Assembly (NCBI GenBank): GCA_947088675.1
Contig: CAMUHN010000034.1
Span: 1-35,210 of the forward strand
Reading direction: 5' to 3'
DNA from: an uncultured Roseburia sp.
Lineage (GTDB): Bacteria; Bacillota; Clostridia; Lachnospirales; Lachnospiraceae
Length of the DNA: 35,210 nt
Shown: piece after piece, positions 8,723-17,783 of the stretch
Layout of the letters: each line of letters begins with the position of its first letter
Numbering within the stretch: the stretch's first letter is position 1
Made by a program: the position numbers and the translations under genes
The notes under the pieces: generated by a model
What the model was told of the DNA's origin: nothing
Database searches by the model: none
Seen by the model: the letters and a program-made list of their open reading frames with translations, nothing else

Positions 8723-9148
8723 TTACTGCCGCTCTGCTTCCTCTGCAGACAGAAGCACCCGTTCCGCAATTTTTACCGCATCCTGGATACAGTCCGTACA
8801 TTCCCGCAAGGCTACGCCTGTCTCAATTCCCTTTAATTCCTTGCAGATCATAGAATGATTCTGCTCTGTAAACGACTTCGTAATCGTCCTGCTTAACTTT
8901 AACGTAGATGCCGCGGAATCCGGCCGCTCCAGATTTCTGGAACTGTTTTTGATCCCTGCCGCCATAACGGCGCCCACAACAGCGCCGCACACGGAACTCA
9001 TATCGCCCATCCCGACTCCAAATCCCTCGCAGCTCGCAAATAACGCTTCCTCCGGCAGATCCAGCACATCCGCAAAACTGCAGATCACTGCCTGCGCACA
9101 GTTATATCCTTTTTTTCGCAGCAAAAGCGCTTTCTCACTTCTCTCCAT
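8723..9148 (-). CDS. C_GCAxxG_C_C family protein
   Basis: This 141-residue protein carries the Cys pattern that names its family: Cys17 in GYNCAQAV, Cys54 in VCGAVVGA (the CGAxxG core), Cys102 in ICKELKG, and Cys117/Cys120 in CTDCIQ. The family is thought to be redox-active or metal-binding; its substrate is unknown. GGGGT lies upstream of the ATG. It is the first gene of the run leading into glmS, with 39 bases between them. The link to amino-sugar synthesis may be only transcriptional. Confidence 0.9.
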   Translation of the reverse strand: MERSEKALLLRKKGYNCAQAVICSFADVLDLPEEALFASCEGFGVGMGDMSSVCGAVVGAVMAAGIKNSSRNLERPDSAASTLKLSRTITKSFTEQNHSMICKELKGIETGVALRECTDCIQDAVKIAERVLLSAEEAERQ

Positions 9149-9188
9149 ATTTTACCCCATTTTCAGTTTTTCTGCCTCGATACAATAG

Positions 9189-9213
9189 AAAAAAGCATCC
9201 TGTACGGGTGCTT
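9189..9213 (-). terminator. Probable terminator downstream of ilvE
   Basis: An 8-bp stem (AAGCATCC / GGGTGCTT on the plus strand) with a 5-base loop is followed on the minus strand by TTTTTT. One C-A mismatch on the minus strand weakens it. It lies about 45 bases past the ilvE stop and 41 bases before the next start. Confidence 0.5.
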
Positions 9214-9257
9214 ATTTCCGGAAATCTGTTTTCGTTTTGTTTCTCTTGCATGATATT

Positions 9258-10322
9258 TCAGCATACCTGCACTGTCCATCCGTATTTGTCTTCTAATTTG
9301 CCCCACTGGATGCCTGTCAGCGTATCGTATAGTCTGTGCGTCAGCTCGCCTGTCTTAAAATCATTGATTGTGACTACGTCGTCCCTGTAGCGAAGCTCGC
9401 CGACCGGTGAAATAACTGCTGCCGTTCCGGTGCCAAATACCTCTTCCAGCGTACCGTCATGTCCCGCTTTCATCAGATCATCTATCGAGAGTCTCGTCTC
9501 ATTCACCCGATACCCCCAATCTTTGAGCAGCCGTATCATGGAATCTCTGGTAACGCCTGCGAGAACGGTTCCTTCAATCGGCGCTGTGTAAATTTCTCCC
9601 GCAATTTTAAACATAATGTTCATGGTGCCGACTTCTTCCACGTACCTGCGGTGCTCGCCGTCAAGCCATAATACCTGGGAATAGCCCATTTTTTCCGCTT
9701 TCACCTGGCCCAAAATGGAACCTGCATAATTGCCGCCGCATTTTGTAAAACCTGTGCCGCCTTTCACCGCACGGACAAGCTCATCTTCCACCAGAATTTT
9801 AACCGGATTAATCCCTTCCGCATAATATGCTCCTACCGGACAGCAAATCACCATAAAACGGTATGACGTGGCCATATGCACGCCAAGCGCAGACTCGGTT
9901 GCAAACATAAAAGGTCTGATATAAAGAGATGTTTCCGGCTCGGACGGTACCCATTCCTCCTCTGTCTTAACAAGCGTTTTTACTGCCTCGACAAACATAT
10001 CGACCGGAAATTCCGGCATACAAAGTCTTGCGTTGGAGGTAATCATTCTCTTTGCGTTCATCTCCGGACGAAACAGCAAAATCCTGCCGTCTTCTGTGCG
10101 GTATGCTTTTAACCCTTCGAATGTTTCCTGCGCATAATGCAGTGTCACGCAGGCAGGATTTAATGTAATCGGTCCGTAGGGCACGATCCTTGCATCTTTC
10201 CATCCTTCCTCTTTTGTCCAGTCCATCAGAAACATGTAGTCTGTCATGTATTTGCCGAATCCGAGATTCTTCTGATCCGGCTTTTCTTTCAGCTGCTCTC
10301 TTTTCTCAAATCTGATCTCCAT
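9258..10322 (-). CDS. ilvE: Branched-chain amino acid aminotransferase
   Basis: This 354-residue PLP enzyme interconverts Leu, Ile and Val with their 2-keto acids, using 2-oxoglutarate/glutamate. It belongs to the longer BCAT type: the catalytic Lys194 lies in GFTKCGGNYA, with HYAQETFEGLKAYR near residues 62-75 and FGTGTAAVISPV near the end. Length and motif order are normal. AAGGA lies just before the ATG. It has its own promoter (10394-10422) and a likely terminator, so it is probably a single-gene unit. No T-box or leader peptide is visible in the ~70-base leader. Confidence 0.95.
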   Translation of the reverse strand: MEIRFEKREQLKEKPDQKNLGFGKYMTDYMFLMDWTKEEGWKDARIVPYGPITLNPACVTLHYAQETFEGLKAYRTEDGRILLFRPEMNAKRMITSNARLCMPEFPVDMFVEAVKTLVKTEEEWVPSEPETSLYIRPFMFATESALGVHMATSYRFMVICCPVGAYYAEGINPVKILVEDELVRAVKGGTGFTKCGGNYAGSILGQVKAEKMGYSQVLWLDGEHRRYVEEVGTMNIMFKIAGEIYTAPIEGTVLAGVTRDSMIRLLKDWGYRVNETRLSIDDLMKAGHDGTLEEVFGTGTAAVISPVGELRYRDDVVTINDFKTGELTHRLYDTLTGIQWGKLEDKYGWTVQVC

Positions 10323-10393
10323 GATCCTTTCATCCCTTTCTTCTCATTCGCCATCGGAACGGTAATCCCTGCCGGATTACGTTTTCTGAACCT

Positions 10394-10422
10394 ATTATGA
10401 TACTTTCTTTCTGCGCTGTCAA
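10394..10422 (-). promoter_or_regulatory. Near-consensus sigma-A promoter of ilvE
   Basis: TTGACA (10422-10417), a 17-base spacer and CATAAT (10399-10394) point toward ilvE. The -35 is perfect and only one base of the -10 departs from TATAAT. Confidence 0.8.
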
Positions 10423-10445
10423 GTACGTATTGGACAGGGCAGGGC

Positions 10446-11306
10446 CTATACAAAATTCTTAATTCCTTCGCAGATCCGCTTTGCAACAGCGGGATTGTTC
10501 ATCGTATAAAGGTGTATCCCGTCGACATTATTTGCAAGCAGCTCAATAATCTGATTGATCGAATAAGCAATGCCTGCGTCAAACATAGCTTCCTTATTGC
10601 CGCCGTATTTTTGCATGATCTTTTGCAGCTGAACCGGAACGGACGCACCGCACATCGTTACCATACGGTTGATCGAAGCGGCGCTGATGACCGGCATAAT
10701 ACCGGGCGTAACCGGAACGTCAATGCCTGCGATCTGACAGTCCTCCGCGAAACTGTAATAAATACGGTTATCAAAAAACAGCTGCGACAGAAGAACAGAT
10801 GCGCCTGCAGCAACCTTTTTCTTCAGATAATGCATTTCCTCCACACGTCCGGACGACTCGGGATGACACTCCGGGTAACAGGCTCCGGCAATACAGAAAT
10901 CTCCTTTTTGCTTTAAACAGGAAATCAGTTCGTCGGCATGGCGAAAATCGTCTTTCTCCGGAATATTCGGATTTTTATCGCCGCGCAGGGCGAGGATGTT
11001 TTCAATTCCCTCGTCCTGCAGTTTTTTTGAGAAAAGCTCTATCTCCTGTCTGTTATAGCAAAGACAGGTAAGATGCACGACCGGTTCCACATGATATTCA
11101 TTTTTAATTTTCTTTGCCAGTTCAATTGTTTTATTGTGATTGGAGCTGCCTCCGGCTCCAAACGTAACGCTGATAAAATCAGGATTCAGCTCACACAGCT
11201 GATCTAACGTCCGGTCAATGTGTTGTAATTCCTCCTCTTTTTTCGGAGGAAATATCTCAAAAGAGATCACATTCTTTTTTAATTCGTGCATCTTTGTTAT
11301 CTTCAT
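10446..11306 (-). CDS. metF: Methylenetetrahydrofolate reductase
   Basis: This 286-residue flavoprotein reduces 5,10-methylene-THF to 5-methyl-THF for methionine synthesis, or in the methyl branch of acetogens. Typical blocks are present: SFEIFPPKKEEE at the N-terminus, FISVTFGAGGS, ILALRGDKNP, a SQLFFDN-type strand, and PGIMPV. The length matches the single-domain bacterial form. Its ribosome site (AGGAGAAG) overlaps the last codons of the PL11 lyase gene, leaving only 9 bases between the stop and the ATG. No separate promoter or terminator lies between them. There is no metV-like partner in the window, and no terminator was seen before the ilvE promoter downstream. Confidence 0.94.
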   Translation of the reverse strand: MKITKMHELKKNVISFEIFPPKKEEELQHIDRTLDQLCELNPDFISVTFGAGGSSNHNKTIELAKKIKNEYHVEPVVHLTCLCYNRQEIELFSKKLQDEGIENILALRGDKNPNIPEKDDFRHADELISCLKQKGDFCIAGACYPECHPESSGRVEEMHYLKKKVAAGASVLLSQLFFDNRIYYSFAEDCQIAGIDVPVTPGIMPVISAASINRMVTMCGASVPVQLQKIMQKYGGNKEAMFDAGIAYSINQIIELLANNVDGIHLYTMNNPAVAKRICEGIKNFV

Positions 11307-11315
11307 TTGCTTCTC

Positions 11316-14300
11316 CTATTTTTTTGTGATCTTTACTTTTTTGCCCTGCCCTTTTTTCGCGAACTTTTTCTGATATGTTTTTAACTTATCAGAAGGAACG
11401 ACAATTTTTGCTGTCGGCTTAATTCCTTTTAATGCGTTCTTTCCTACGGTGGACAGTTTTTTTGACGTAATCGTAATTGTCTTTAATTTTCCGCATTTAT
11501 AAAACGCTTTGCTGCCGATCGACTTTAACGCCGATTTTTTCGACTTGCCTGTCTTTACGGTAAGAAGCGCTTTGTCTCCGTAAAACGCATTGTTACCAAT
11601 AGAGGTCACACTGTCCGGCAGCACAATAGTTTTCAAAGATGTGCAGTTTTTAAAGGCGCCTGCGCCGATCGTTTTTAACACCTTTGTTGAAAATGTCACG
11701 GTCTGGAGTTTTTTGTCGTTTTGGAACGCGCCGGAACCGATCGAAGCCACTTTTTTTCCGATTTTTACCTTTTTGAGTTTCGTACAGCCCTCAAATGCCC
11801 TGGCCGGAATCTTAGTAACATTATCCCCAATTGTAACAGAAGTAACCGCCGTATTTTTGCGGAATGCGCCGGCAGAAAAAGCCGTTACCTCATAGGTGAT
11901 TCCGTCAGTACCTGTGATCACGGACGGAATTACAATCGTCTCCTGCTTCGGGTCCAGCAGCTTTTCATAGACAACGGATTTGCCTTGCTGCGAAACCTTA
12001 TATTGCGCTTTGCTTCCGTCCTTTGGCGTTACAATCTGTCCTGCCGGAGTCCCCTGCGCTCCGTTTCCGCTGCCGTCTCCCGGATTGCCTCCCGGATTAT
12101 TGCCGTCTCCCGGATTCCCGCCCGGGTTACTGCCGTCTCCCGGATTATCGCCCGGATTGTTGCCTCCCGGATTATTGCCGTCTCCCGGATTCCCGCCCGG
12201 ATCGGTTCCGTCTCCCGGATTATCGCCCGGATTGTTGCCGTCTCCCGGATTTGCGGTATTCGCTTTTACTGTAATCGTGCATTTTCCTGTCAGTCCTGCA
12301 TCCACTGCAGATACTGCTATAATATCGGTTTTTCCTGCTGCAACTGCCGTCACTTTTCCGTTCCCGTCTACAGCCGCCACAGCCGGATTGGCGGCAGACC
12401 ACAGAACAGTCCGATCTGTGATCGAATCCGACAACACCTGATACTGCAGCTGCAGCGTACCGCCTGCGGTCAGCTCCGCTTCCTGCGGAGTAATCAAAAT
12501 ACTTCCCGCGGACGCCGGATCGACAATCACAATCTCCTTTGTATCAGATATTTTTTCATTGTCTTTGGAAACTGCAGTAATCGTTACGCTTCCGGCTTCT
12601 TTTGCCTTTAAGAGCCACTGATTAGCGCCGTTCTCTGTAATTTCGGCTTTTTGGGGATCGGATACGCTCCACGTAACCTCCCGGTTTGGCGCGTTTGCCG
12701 GAGTTACTGTAACGGTCAGCTCCATCGCCTCTCCCGCCGCAATCCTGTCAGAGGAAGCGGTAATCTGAATACCGGTCACTTTTATATCTGCATTTACCGT
12801 CACTTTGGCAGTCGCTTTCACGCCGCTGCCGTCTGCAGCTGCGGCAGTAACCTGCGCTGTACCGTTTGACACGGCAGTTACCACGCCGTTCTTTACGGTT
12901 GCGACAGACGTGTCGTCCGAAGTCCATACCACCTCTTTATTATATGCATCCTCCGGCGTTACCACCGCCTTGAATACCGCCGTCTGTCCGATCTGCGTAA
13001 GTGTAACTTCCTCCGGAGAGAGTTCGATACGCTGCACTGGTACTTTTTCGGCAATCGCAACTGTCACCAGGCATTCTGCGCTTTTCCCGTTTGCAGAAGC
13101 TGCCGTTATCGCAGCCGTTCCGTTTTTGCCGGTCGGTGTGACAATACCGTCGTTTACGGCTGCAACTGTCGGATCGGAAGAAGTCCAGGTCAGACTTTGA
13201 TCGTCTGCATTTATGGGAGCAACTGTTGCAAAAAGTGTCTTTGGTTGTGTAGAATCAAACGTCAGTTCCGTTTTATCTATTGTTACTTTTTCCACCGGAA
13301 TTGCCCCTGCCGAAGCTTCCTGCACTTTTCGAATGATAATCGCAGCAAGCCGTCCTGTTTTATCGTCAAATGTAAAATTCATCTGTCCGTCCGAAACGGT
13401 TACGTCATATGATTTTAACGAGTATGAGCCGCCTTTATTGCTGACATCCATAGATACGCTCTCAATTGTCCCGCGCACCCGGTTGGTTCCGCCGCTGCCG
13501 GAACTGCTGACAACGGAAACCTGATATTTGCCGTTTTCGACATCGACTGCAAACTTCTGATTTGCCACAAGCGCCAGGTCGGTATACACGCTCTGCGGCA
13601 GCACGCCTTCCTGCAAAAATCCCTCGCTGCGCCCTGCTGTCTTTGCCTGTGCATCCTCAAATCCCCATTTCCGGTCCGCCGTATAGGCAATCTTCATCTG
13701 TTCGTTTGTATAATTCGCATCTCTGTTTAACCGCACTTCCGTCCAGCCATCCGTCGCGCCGGCCGCTTCAATGCCAAAATCAAAACGCCATACCGCAGGA
13801 TATACAATCGCAAGGGATGCCTGTTTCATCCCGTCATACCCTTCTACCGTATATCCGACCGAAACAGTTCCAATCTTTGACGTATTGACGGACTGCTCCA
13901 GCCATTTGACAGGTAATTCCCCTGTTTTGCCGCTCGCATAAACCACATGCGCCGTCGCCGGAAATTCCGTTTCCTGATTCTGTTCCGTCTCCAGATAAAA
14001 ATTCTCCACTTCCGCCACATAGTCGGGCACGACAGATACGGTCGCCGTCACCGGGTCTTTCCATCCCTGCACATAGGCGGTCGCCGTATAATCGCCGACT
14101 TTTGTAAGATCTACCTGATCGGCATTCCATGTGACCTGCGCCTGCACTGTCTCCCCAGCCTGATTCACAACCGGTACCATTTTATCCAGCAAATCGGCAA
14201 CTGTCTGGCCTTTCTGCAGAGGCGTATTCAAAAACAGCTTTGCTCTGATCTCCAGGACGTCTGCTATTTTATTCGCAGTCAGAACGTTTAACGGCCGTGA

Positions 14301-17300
14301 AAGATAAGATGTTTTTCCGTCTACGACAGCTGCAACCTTATAATTATAATAGCTGTTTTCTTTTAATCCGTTACTGTCCTCGTAGCGGTAATAAAATTCC
14401 GGATTCGGCGCCACCTGCCGGATCTGCGCCTGCGATCCCCGAACCGATACATTGTCAACAAATACGCCGCCATATGTTCTTCCGGCTGATATGAAGATAC
14501 TTCCCAGTGCATGAAGCGCCGTACTCTCGTCAGCAAAATCGACCGTTCCCTCATAGATTACGCTCTGATCCGATTTTCTGGTCAGCTTCACCTGTACTTT
14601 CCTGCCGGTAAAATCCAGTTTCGCATCCAGATGCATCCAACCGGTCGTATCGCGGTTTAGCCCTCCTTTTCCGCCGGATTCCCCGTTTTCCTTTCCATTG
14701 CTGACATTCGCTTTTGCAGTAATATCGCTGCCGTTTAACTGGATGCTTCCCCAGTATCCGTTTCCGGAAGCGCTTGCCGAAATTGTCAGTATCCGGCTGT
14801 GCCCGGTAACATAGGCACTGTGGGACGGCATGCCGAGCAATGCAAATGCAGACGATTTGCCGCTGCTGCAGCCGTCCATCCTGAGGTCCAAAGACACTGC
14901 CACATCCCTGCTGAACTGATATCCGGTCAGATCCGCCTGCGCGCCCGTATCGCCGCCGCCGCACCCAACGCCGTAAATATGACCGCTTGTGTTCTGATTT
15001 TTGGTTGCAGTATCTTTTTCCAGATATTCATACGGTCTGTGATCCGGATTGACCAGCTGGAATGAGTTGTTCGTTCCCTCAAAATCCTCTGTATACACAG
15101 TTTCTTCCTGCTGCCCGTTATCCTGCAATACGGCAGCGTCCGCCGTTTTCTTTTCCAGTTCCTCCGGTAAAACCGTATCAAGCAGGCTGTAATTTCCGTC
15201 GTTATTGTCGCGGTAAATCTCATATGCCGTCACGTCATGGCCATACACACCGTCGCTTGCCGGCGTAAACAGGATTGACGCTTTCTCCGGCTCCGCCTCT
15301 TCTACAGAAAGCTGCGCCGTCACCAGGCCCTCCGAGAGAAGATAGCTTAAATTGGCCGGCTGGTTATATCCGTTATTCTGCCATGCGACGCCTTCGCGAT
15401 AAGTACGGTTTTCCATCAGACACGGAACTGTATACGCTGTCTCAATCGTCGTCGTATAAATACGGATCGTATCCGCCTTTGTCCCGTCTGCATCATTCAC
15501 TCTGGAGATAATCTCCTCTCTCCAGTCGCCTAATATATCCGCTGCAAGACCGACATTGGCTTTTGTTCCGTTATTTGTCCAGATCTCAGAGGAAGACAGC
15601 AGCGGTTCTCTCTTTTCCTCCTCATAATTCCATTTGTCAATACAGAGCGTTGTGGGCTTTTTCGCATCCGTGTCATAGCCTCCGTCCAGTGTCTCGCTCA
15701 ACAGATCGCCATCCCAGAATATCGTAAAGTTCTGTGACGGCGTACTGTCCGCCAGTTTGACCGGATTATCCAGGGTAGACCATGCCGAATATACATTGCC
15801 CTTTCCGCCGTCCGGCGCATAGGCAGCCCACCACTCGCCGCCTTCTGAAGTCGGATCAATATCAGCTGCCGCGCCGCGTCCGGTATCTTTCCCGACAAAA
15901 TAACCCATCAGGATCTCGCCTGTTTTGGCATCATGCACCTCCACATGGTATTCCACGCCGTCATGTTCATGTACATCCATAATCTCAAGTCCGTCGTTCC
16001 ACGGAATCCAGTCGGAAACATGCATCGCATCCCCGTGTTCCAGCCCTGTGGTATACAGCACGCTCCCGTCGTCATCCAGGGTAAGCCCCGAAAAAACAAT
16101 CTCGTCCTTTCCGTCTCCGTCCACATCATTGATCGACAGTCCGTGATTTCCCTGTCCTGTATAGCGGTCGCCGTTTGGATAAGTATCGGTATCAAAATGC
16201 CAGTATACGTCGAGCGTATCGCCGATTCCGTCGCTGTTTGTATCTTTCATATAATAAGCGGCCATGGAGGTTCTCCCATAGTATCCTCTTGTAAATACTG
16301 CAAACGGGTGAACTCCGTCCAGATATGCCGTTCCGGACAGATAACGCTCCACACGGTTTCCAAAACCGTCGCCCCAGCTGGTGATATCGCCGCGCTCCGA
16401 CAAAAATGCCGTATCGTCGGCCGCTTTTGTGCCGTCCTCGCCGTTAAATACGGAAAAATACTCCGGACCCTCTACAATCCTGCCGACATGGACTTTCCCG
16501 TCCGGCAGTTTGTCCTGCGCAGAAGTACGGTAATCATGTTTGTCCTTTGTCTGCTGTGTCTGCACAGGCAAAGAAGCGGCGCTGCAAGCGCCTGCATATG
16601 CAACTTCTTCCAGCGTCTGATCGGTTCCGTCCACACTGCGGTAGGACGTCGTGCCGTCCGCTGTCTTTAATGCGATCTCCGCTTTGCCGTCCCCGTCATA
16701 GTCCCAGACCTGAAACTGCGTATAGTGTGCGCCGGAGCGTATATTGACGCCGACGTCGATACGCGACAAAAGCTTTACCGTCCCCGCATTAAAATCAATT
16801 TTATAGCTGTCAATAAAGGTCGTACCGGTATAGCCGTCGGATGAATTGTCACTGGCATTGTCCGGATACCACTTGACAATCAGATCCAGCGCGCCATCGC
16901 CGTCCAGGTCGCCTGTCGACATATCGTTTGCGGTATATTTGCAGGTACTGCCATCCGGCATCTTCTGGTCCTTTGGAGGATACAGCTTAAAATCTTTGTA
17001 TCGGTCGCCCCAGACTTCTACGCCGGCGCTTTTTAATTTAAGAGACTCATCATTGCTTCCGACCACCTGATAAATACTGGACGGCGCTCCGTCCGGATCT
17101 ATGTAATTGGTCTTTGTAATATTTTCTGCGATTTTCACACCGTCGCGGAAAACGGAAAACGCGGTTGTCATCGGTTTGTCTGTACCGAGCTCATAATCGC
17201 CTGCATAACTGCGCCAGCTTAAATATACGCCGCTGCTTTCTGCGCCAGTATAAGCAGACGCTCCTTTTTTTCCCGCCAGATTTACGGCGACTAATGCCCG

Positions 17301-17435
17301 ATCCGAATAAGTCTCGCTTTTCCCTGTCGCCTGCCCTGTAAAATCCTGCGCCGCAAAAACCTGCGCATTTGCCGGAAGCAGGCTTATCGCCGCAAGCGTC
17401 AGGGACAATAAAACTGAAAGTATTTTTTTCCTCAT
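11316..17435 (-). CDS. Secreted rhamnogalacturonan lyase, family PL11, with Ig-like and LRR_5 modules
   Basis: This 2039-residue exported enzyme would cleave the rhamnose-galacturonic acid backbone of pectic rhamnogalacturonan I. A signal peptide covers about residues 1-28. The PL11 eight-blade propeller lies at about 45-715, rich in Ca-binding DxDGDG loops (GDLDGDGALDL, WDYDGDGKAEI, NDVDGDGKDEI). A split Fn3-like domain (about 715-765 and 1012-1055) is interrupted by a ConA/LamG-like jelly roll at about 780-1000. Two Big_4-like domains (1056-1212), an FDFG-type domain also seen before CE12 esterases (1215-1370), and four Big_2 domains (1380-1725) follow. A Pro/Gly/Asn linker (1728-1796), LRR_5 repeats (1803-2000) and a Lys-rich tail complete it. 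There is no LPXTG motif. Its promoter is at 17496-17524, and GGAGAGGGG precedes the ATG. Confidence 0.93.
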   Translation of the reverse strand: MRKKILSVLLSLTLAAISLLPANAQVFAAQDFTGQATGKSETYSDRALVAVNLAGKKGASAYTGAESSGVYLSWRSYAGDYELGTDKPMTTAFSVFRDGVKIAENITKTNYIDPDGAPSSIYQVVGSNDESLKLKSAGVEVWGDRYKDFKLYPPKDQKMPDGSTCKYTANDMSTGDLDGDGALDLIVKWYPDNASDNSSDGYTGTTFIDSYKIDFNAGTVKLLSRIDVGVNIRSGAHYTQFQVWDYDGDGKAEIALKTADGTTSYRSVDGTDQTLEEVAYAGACSAASLPVQTQQTKDKHDYRTSAQDKLPDGKVHVGRIVEGPEYFSVFNGEDGTKAADDTAFLSERGDITSWGDGFGNRVERYLSGTAYLDGVHPFAVFTRGYYGRTSMAAYYMKDTNSDGIGDTLDVYWHFDTDTYPNGDRYTGQGNHGLSINDVDGDGKDEIVFSGLTLDDDGSVLYTTGLEHGDAMHVSDWIPWNDGLEIMDVHEHDGVEYHVEVHDAKTGEILMGYFVGKDTGRGAAADIDPTSEGGEWWAAYAPDGGKGNVYSAWSTLDNPVKLADSTPSQNFTIFWDGDLLSETLDGGYDTDAKKPTTLCIDKWNYEEEKREPLLSSSEIWTNNGTKANVGLAADILGDWREEIISRVNDADGTKADTIRIYTTTIETAYTVPCLMENRTYREGVAWQNNGYNQPANLSYLLSEGLVTAQLSVEEAEPEKASILFTPASDGVYGHDVTAYEIYRDNNDGNYSLLDTVLPEELEKKTADAAVLQDNGQQEETVYTEDFEGTNNSFQLVNPDHRPYEYLEKDTATKNQNTSGHIYGVGCGGGDTGAQADLTGYQFSRDVAVSLDLRMDGCSSGKSSAFALLGMPSHSAYVTGHSRILTISASASGNGYWGSIQLNGSDITAKANVSNGKENGESGGKGGLNRDTTGWMHLDAKLDFTGRKVQVKLTRKSDQSVIYEGTVDFADESTALHALGSIFISAGRTYGGVFVDNVSVRGSQAQIRQVAPNPEFYYRYEDSNGLKENSYYNYKVAAVVDGKTSYLSRPLNVLTANKIADVLEIRAKLFLNTPLQKGQTVADLLDKMVPVVNQAGETVQAQVTWNADQVDLTKVGDYTATAYVQGWKDPVTATVSVVPDYVAEVENFYLETEQNQETEFPATAHVVYASGKTGELPVKWLEQSVNTSKIGTVSVGYTVEGYDGMKQASLAIVYPAVWRFDFGIEAAGATDGWTEVRLNRDANYTNEQMKIAYTADRKWGFEDAQAKTAGRSEGFLQEGVLPQSVYTDLALVANQKFAVDVENGKYQVSVVSSSGSGGTNRVRGTIESVSMDVSNKGGSYSLKSYDVTVSDGQMNFTFDDKTGRLAAIIIRKVQEASAGAIPVEKVTIDKTELTFDSTQPKTLFATVAPINADDQSLTWTSSDPTVAAVNDGIVTPTGKNGTAAITAASANGKSAECLVTVAIAEKVPVQRIELSPEEVTLTQIGQTAVFKAVVTPEDAYNKEVVWTSDDTSVATVKNGVVTAVSNGTAQVTAAAADGSGVKATAKVTVNADIKVTGIQITASSDRIAAGEAMELTVTVTPANAPNREVTWSVSDPQKAEITENGANQWLLKAKEAGSVTITAVSKDNEKISDTKEIVIVDPASAGSILITPQEAELTAGGTLQLQYQVLSDSITDRTVLWSAANPAVAAVDGNGKVTAVAAGKTDIIAVSAVDAGLTGKCTITVKANTANPGDGNNPGDNPGDGTDPGGNPGDGNNPGGNNPGDNPGDGSNPGGNPGDGNNPGGNPGDGSGNGAQGTPAGQIVTPKDGSKAQYKVSQQGKSVVYEKLLDPKQETIVIPSVITGTDGITYEVTAFSAGAFRKNTAVTSVTIGDNVTKIPARAFEGCTKLKKVKIGKKVASIGSGAFQNDKKLQTVTFSTKVLKTIGAGAFKNCTSLKTIVLPDSVTSIGNNAFYGDKALLTVKTGKSKKSALKSIGSKAFYKCGKLKTITITSKKLSTVGKNALKGIKPTAKIVVPSDKLKTYQKKFAKKGQGKKVKITKK
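12048..12254. repeat. Pro/Gly/Asn linker repeats in the PL11 gene
   Basis: Short tandem units encoding NPGDG and NPGG motifs occupy about 69 codons between the last Big_2 domain and the LRR_5 block. They act as a flexible spacer and are prone to copy-number change. Confidence 0.8.
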
Positions 17436-17495
17436 TTTTTACCCCTCTCCACATCTCTTTCTGTATGATTTCCCGGTAACATTTTTTTCCATGTA

Positions 17496-17524
17496 AGTAT
17501 AACATTGGATTCTTTTTTATTCAA
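17496..17524 (-). promoter_or_regulatory. Probable promoter of the PL11 gene
   Basis: TTGAAT (17524-17519), a 17-base spacer and TATACT (17501-17496) lead to a leader of roughly 55 bases before the ATG. It is arranged back-to-back with the tRNA promoter. Confidence 0.55.
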
Positions 17525-17555
17525 CAGGAAATTATTAATTTCTTTGCATACAGTA

Positions 17556-17584
17556 TTGACATTTACTTATTGTTGTGTTATTAT
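17556..17584 (+). promoter_or_regulatory. Promoter of tRNA-Gly
   Basis: TTGACA (17556-17561), a 17-base spacer and TATTAT (17579-17584) lie 36 bases before the tRNA. Confidence 0.75.
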
Positions 17585-17620
17585 TTCTTTCAGTCTTAGT
17601 TTAATTAAATTTTATGTTTT

Positions 17621-17691
17621 GCGGGTGTAGTTCAATGGTAGAACACCAGCCTTCCAAGCTGGATACGTGGGTTCGATTCCCATCACCCGCT
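17621..17691 (+). tRNA. tRNA-Gly, anticodon UCC
   Basis: A complete 71-base cloverleaf is visible. The acceptor stem GCGGGTG pairs with CACCCGC, with T as discriminator. The D-arm contains GTTCAATGGTAGAAC. The anticodon stem CCAGC/GCTGG encloses the loop CTTCCAA, with TCC at positions 34-36. The T-loop is TTCGATT. CCA is not encoded. It is a single tRNA with its own promoter and terminator, and is bordered downstream by an integrase-like fragment. Confidence 0.97.
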
Positions 17692-17704
17692 CTATTTTTT
17701 TGTT

Positions 17705-17743
17705 AAGGGAAGCCAGTAAAATCAATGGTTTCCCTTATTTTTT
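17705..17743 (+). terminator. Intrinsic terminator of tRNA-Gly
   Basis: The arms AAGGGAAGCCA and TGGTTTCCCTT pair completely on the plus strand with one G-U pair, and TTTTTT follows. It lies 14 bases past the tRNA. Confidence 0.75.
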
Positions 17744-17757
17744 CCCTATCAGACCGA

Positions 17758-17781
17758 CGGTACGTTCGGTACGGTTCGTAC
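17758..17781. repeat. Short direct/inverted repeat between tRNA-Gly and the integrase fragment
   Basis: CGGTACG occurs twice, 2 bases apart, and is followed by CGTAC, giving a GTACG/CGTAC inverted element. It could be a relic of a recombinase arm site, but it is short. Confidence 0.35.
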
Positions 17782-17783
17782 TT

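Noticed and set aside
10323-10445. A T-box or other riboswitch before ilvE
   Set aside because: The leader from the promoter is about 70 bases with no T-box sequence or antiterminator hairpin.
12048-12254. A CRISPR-like array
   Set aside because: The regular repeats are in-frame codons for an NPGDG linker without unique spacers.
11721-12611. A 296-codon plus-strand frame opposite the PL11 gene
   Set aside because: It mirrors the Pro/Gly linker and Big_2 coding sequence, is Arg/Cys/His-rich without a motif, and has no ribosome site.
15933-16670. A 245-codon plus-strand frame opposite the PL11 propeller
   Set aside because: It is antisense to a well-supported catalytic domain with conserved DxDGDG loops; its own product has no recognisable features.
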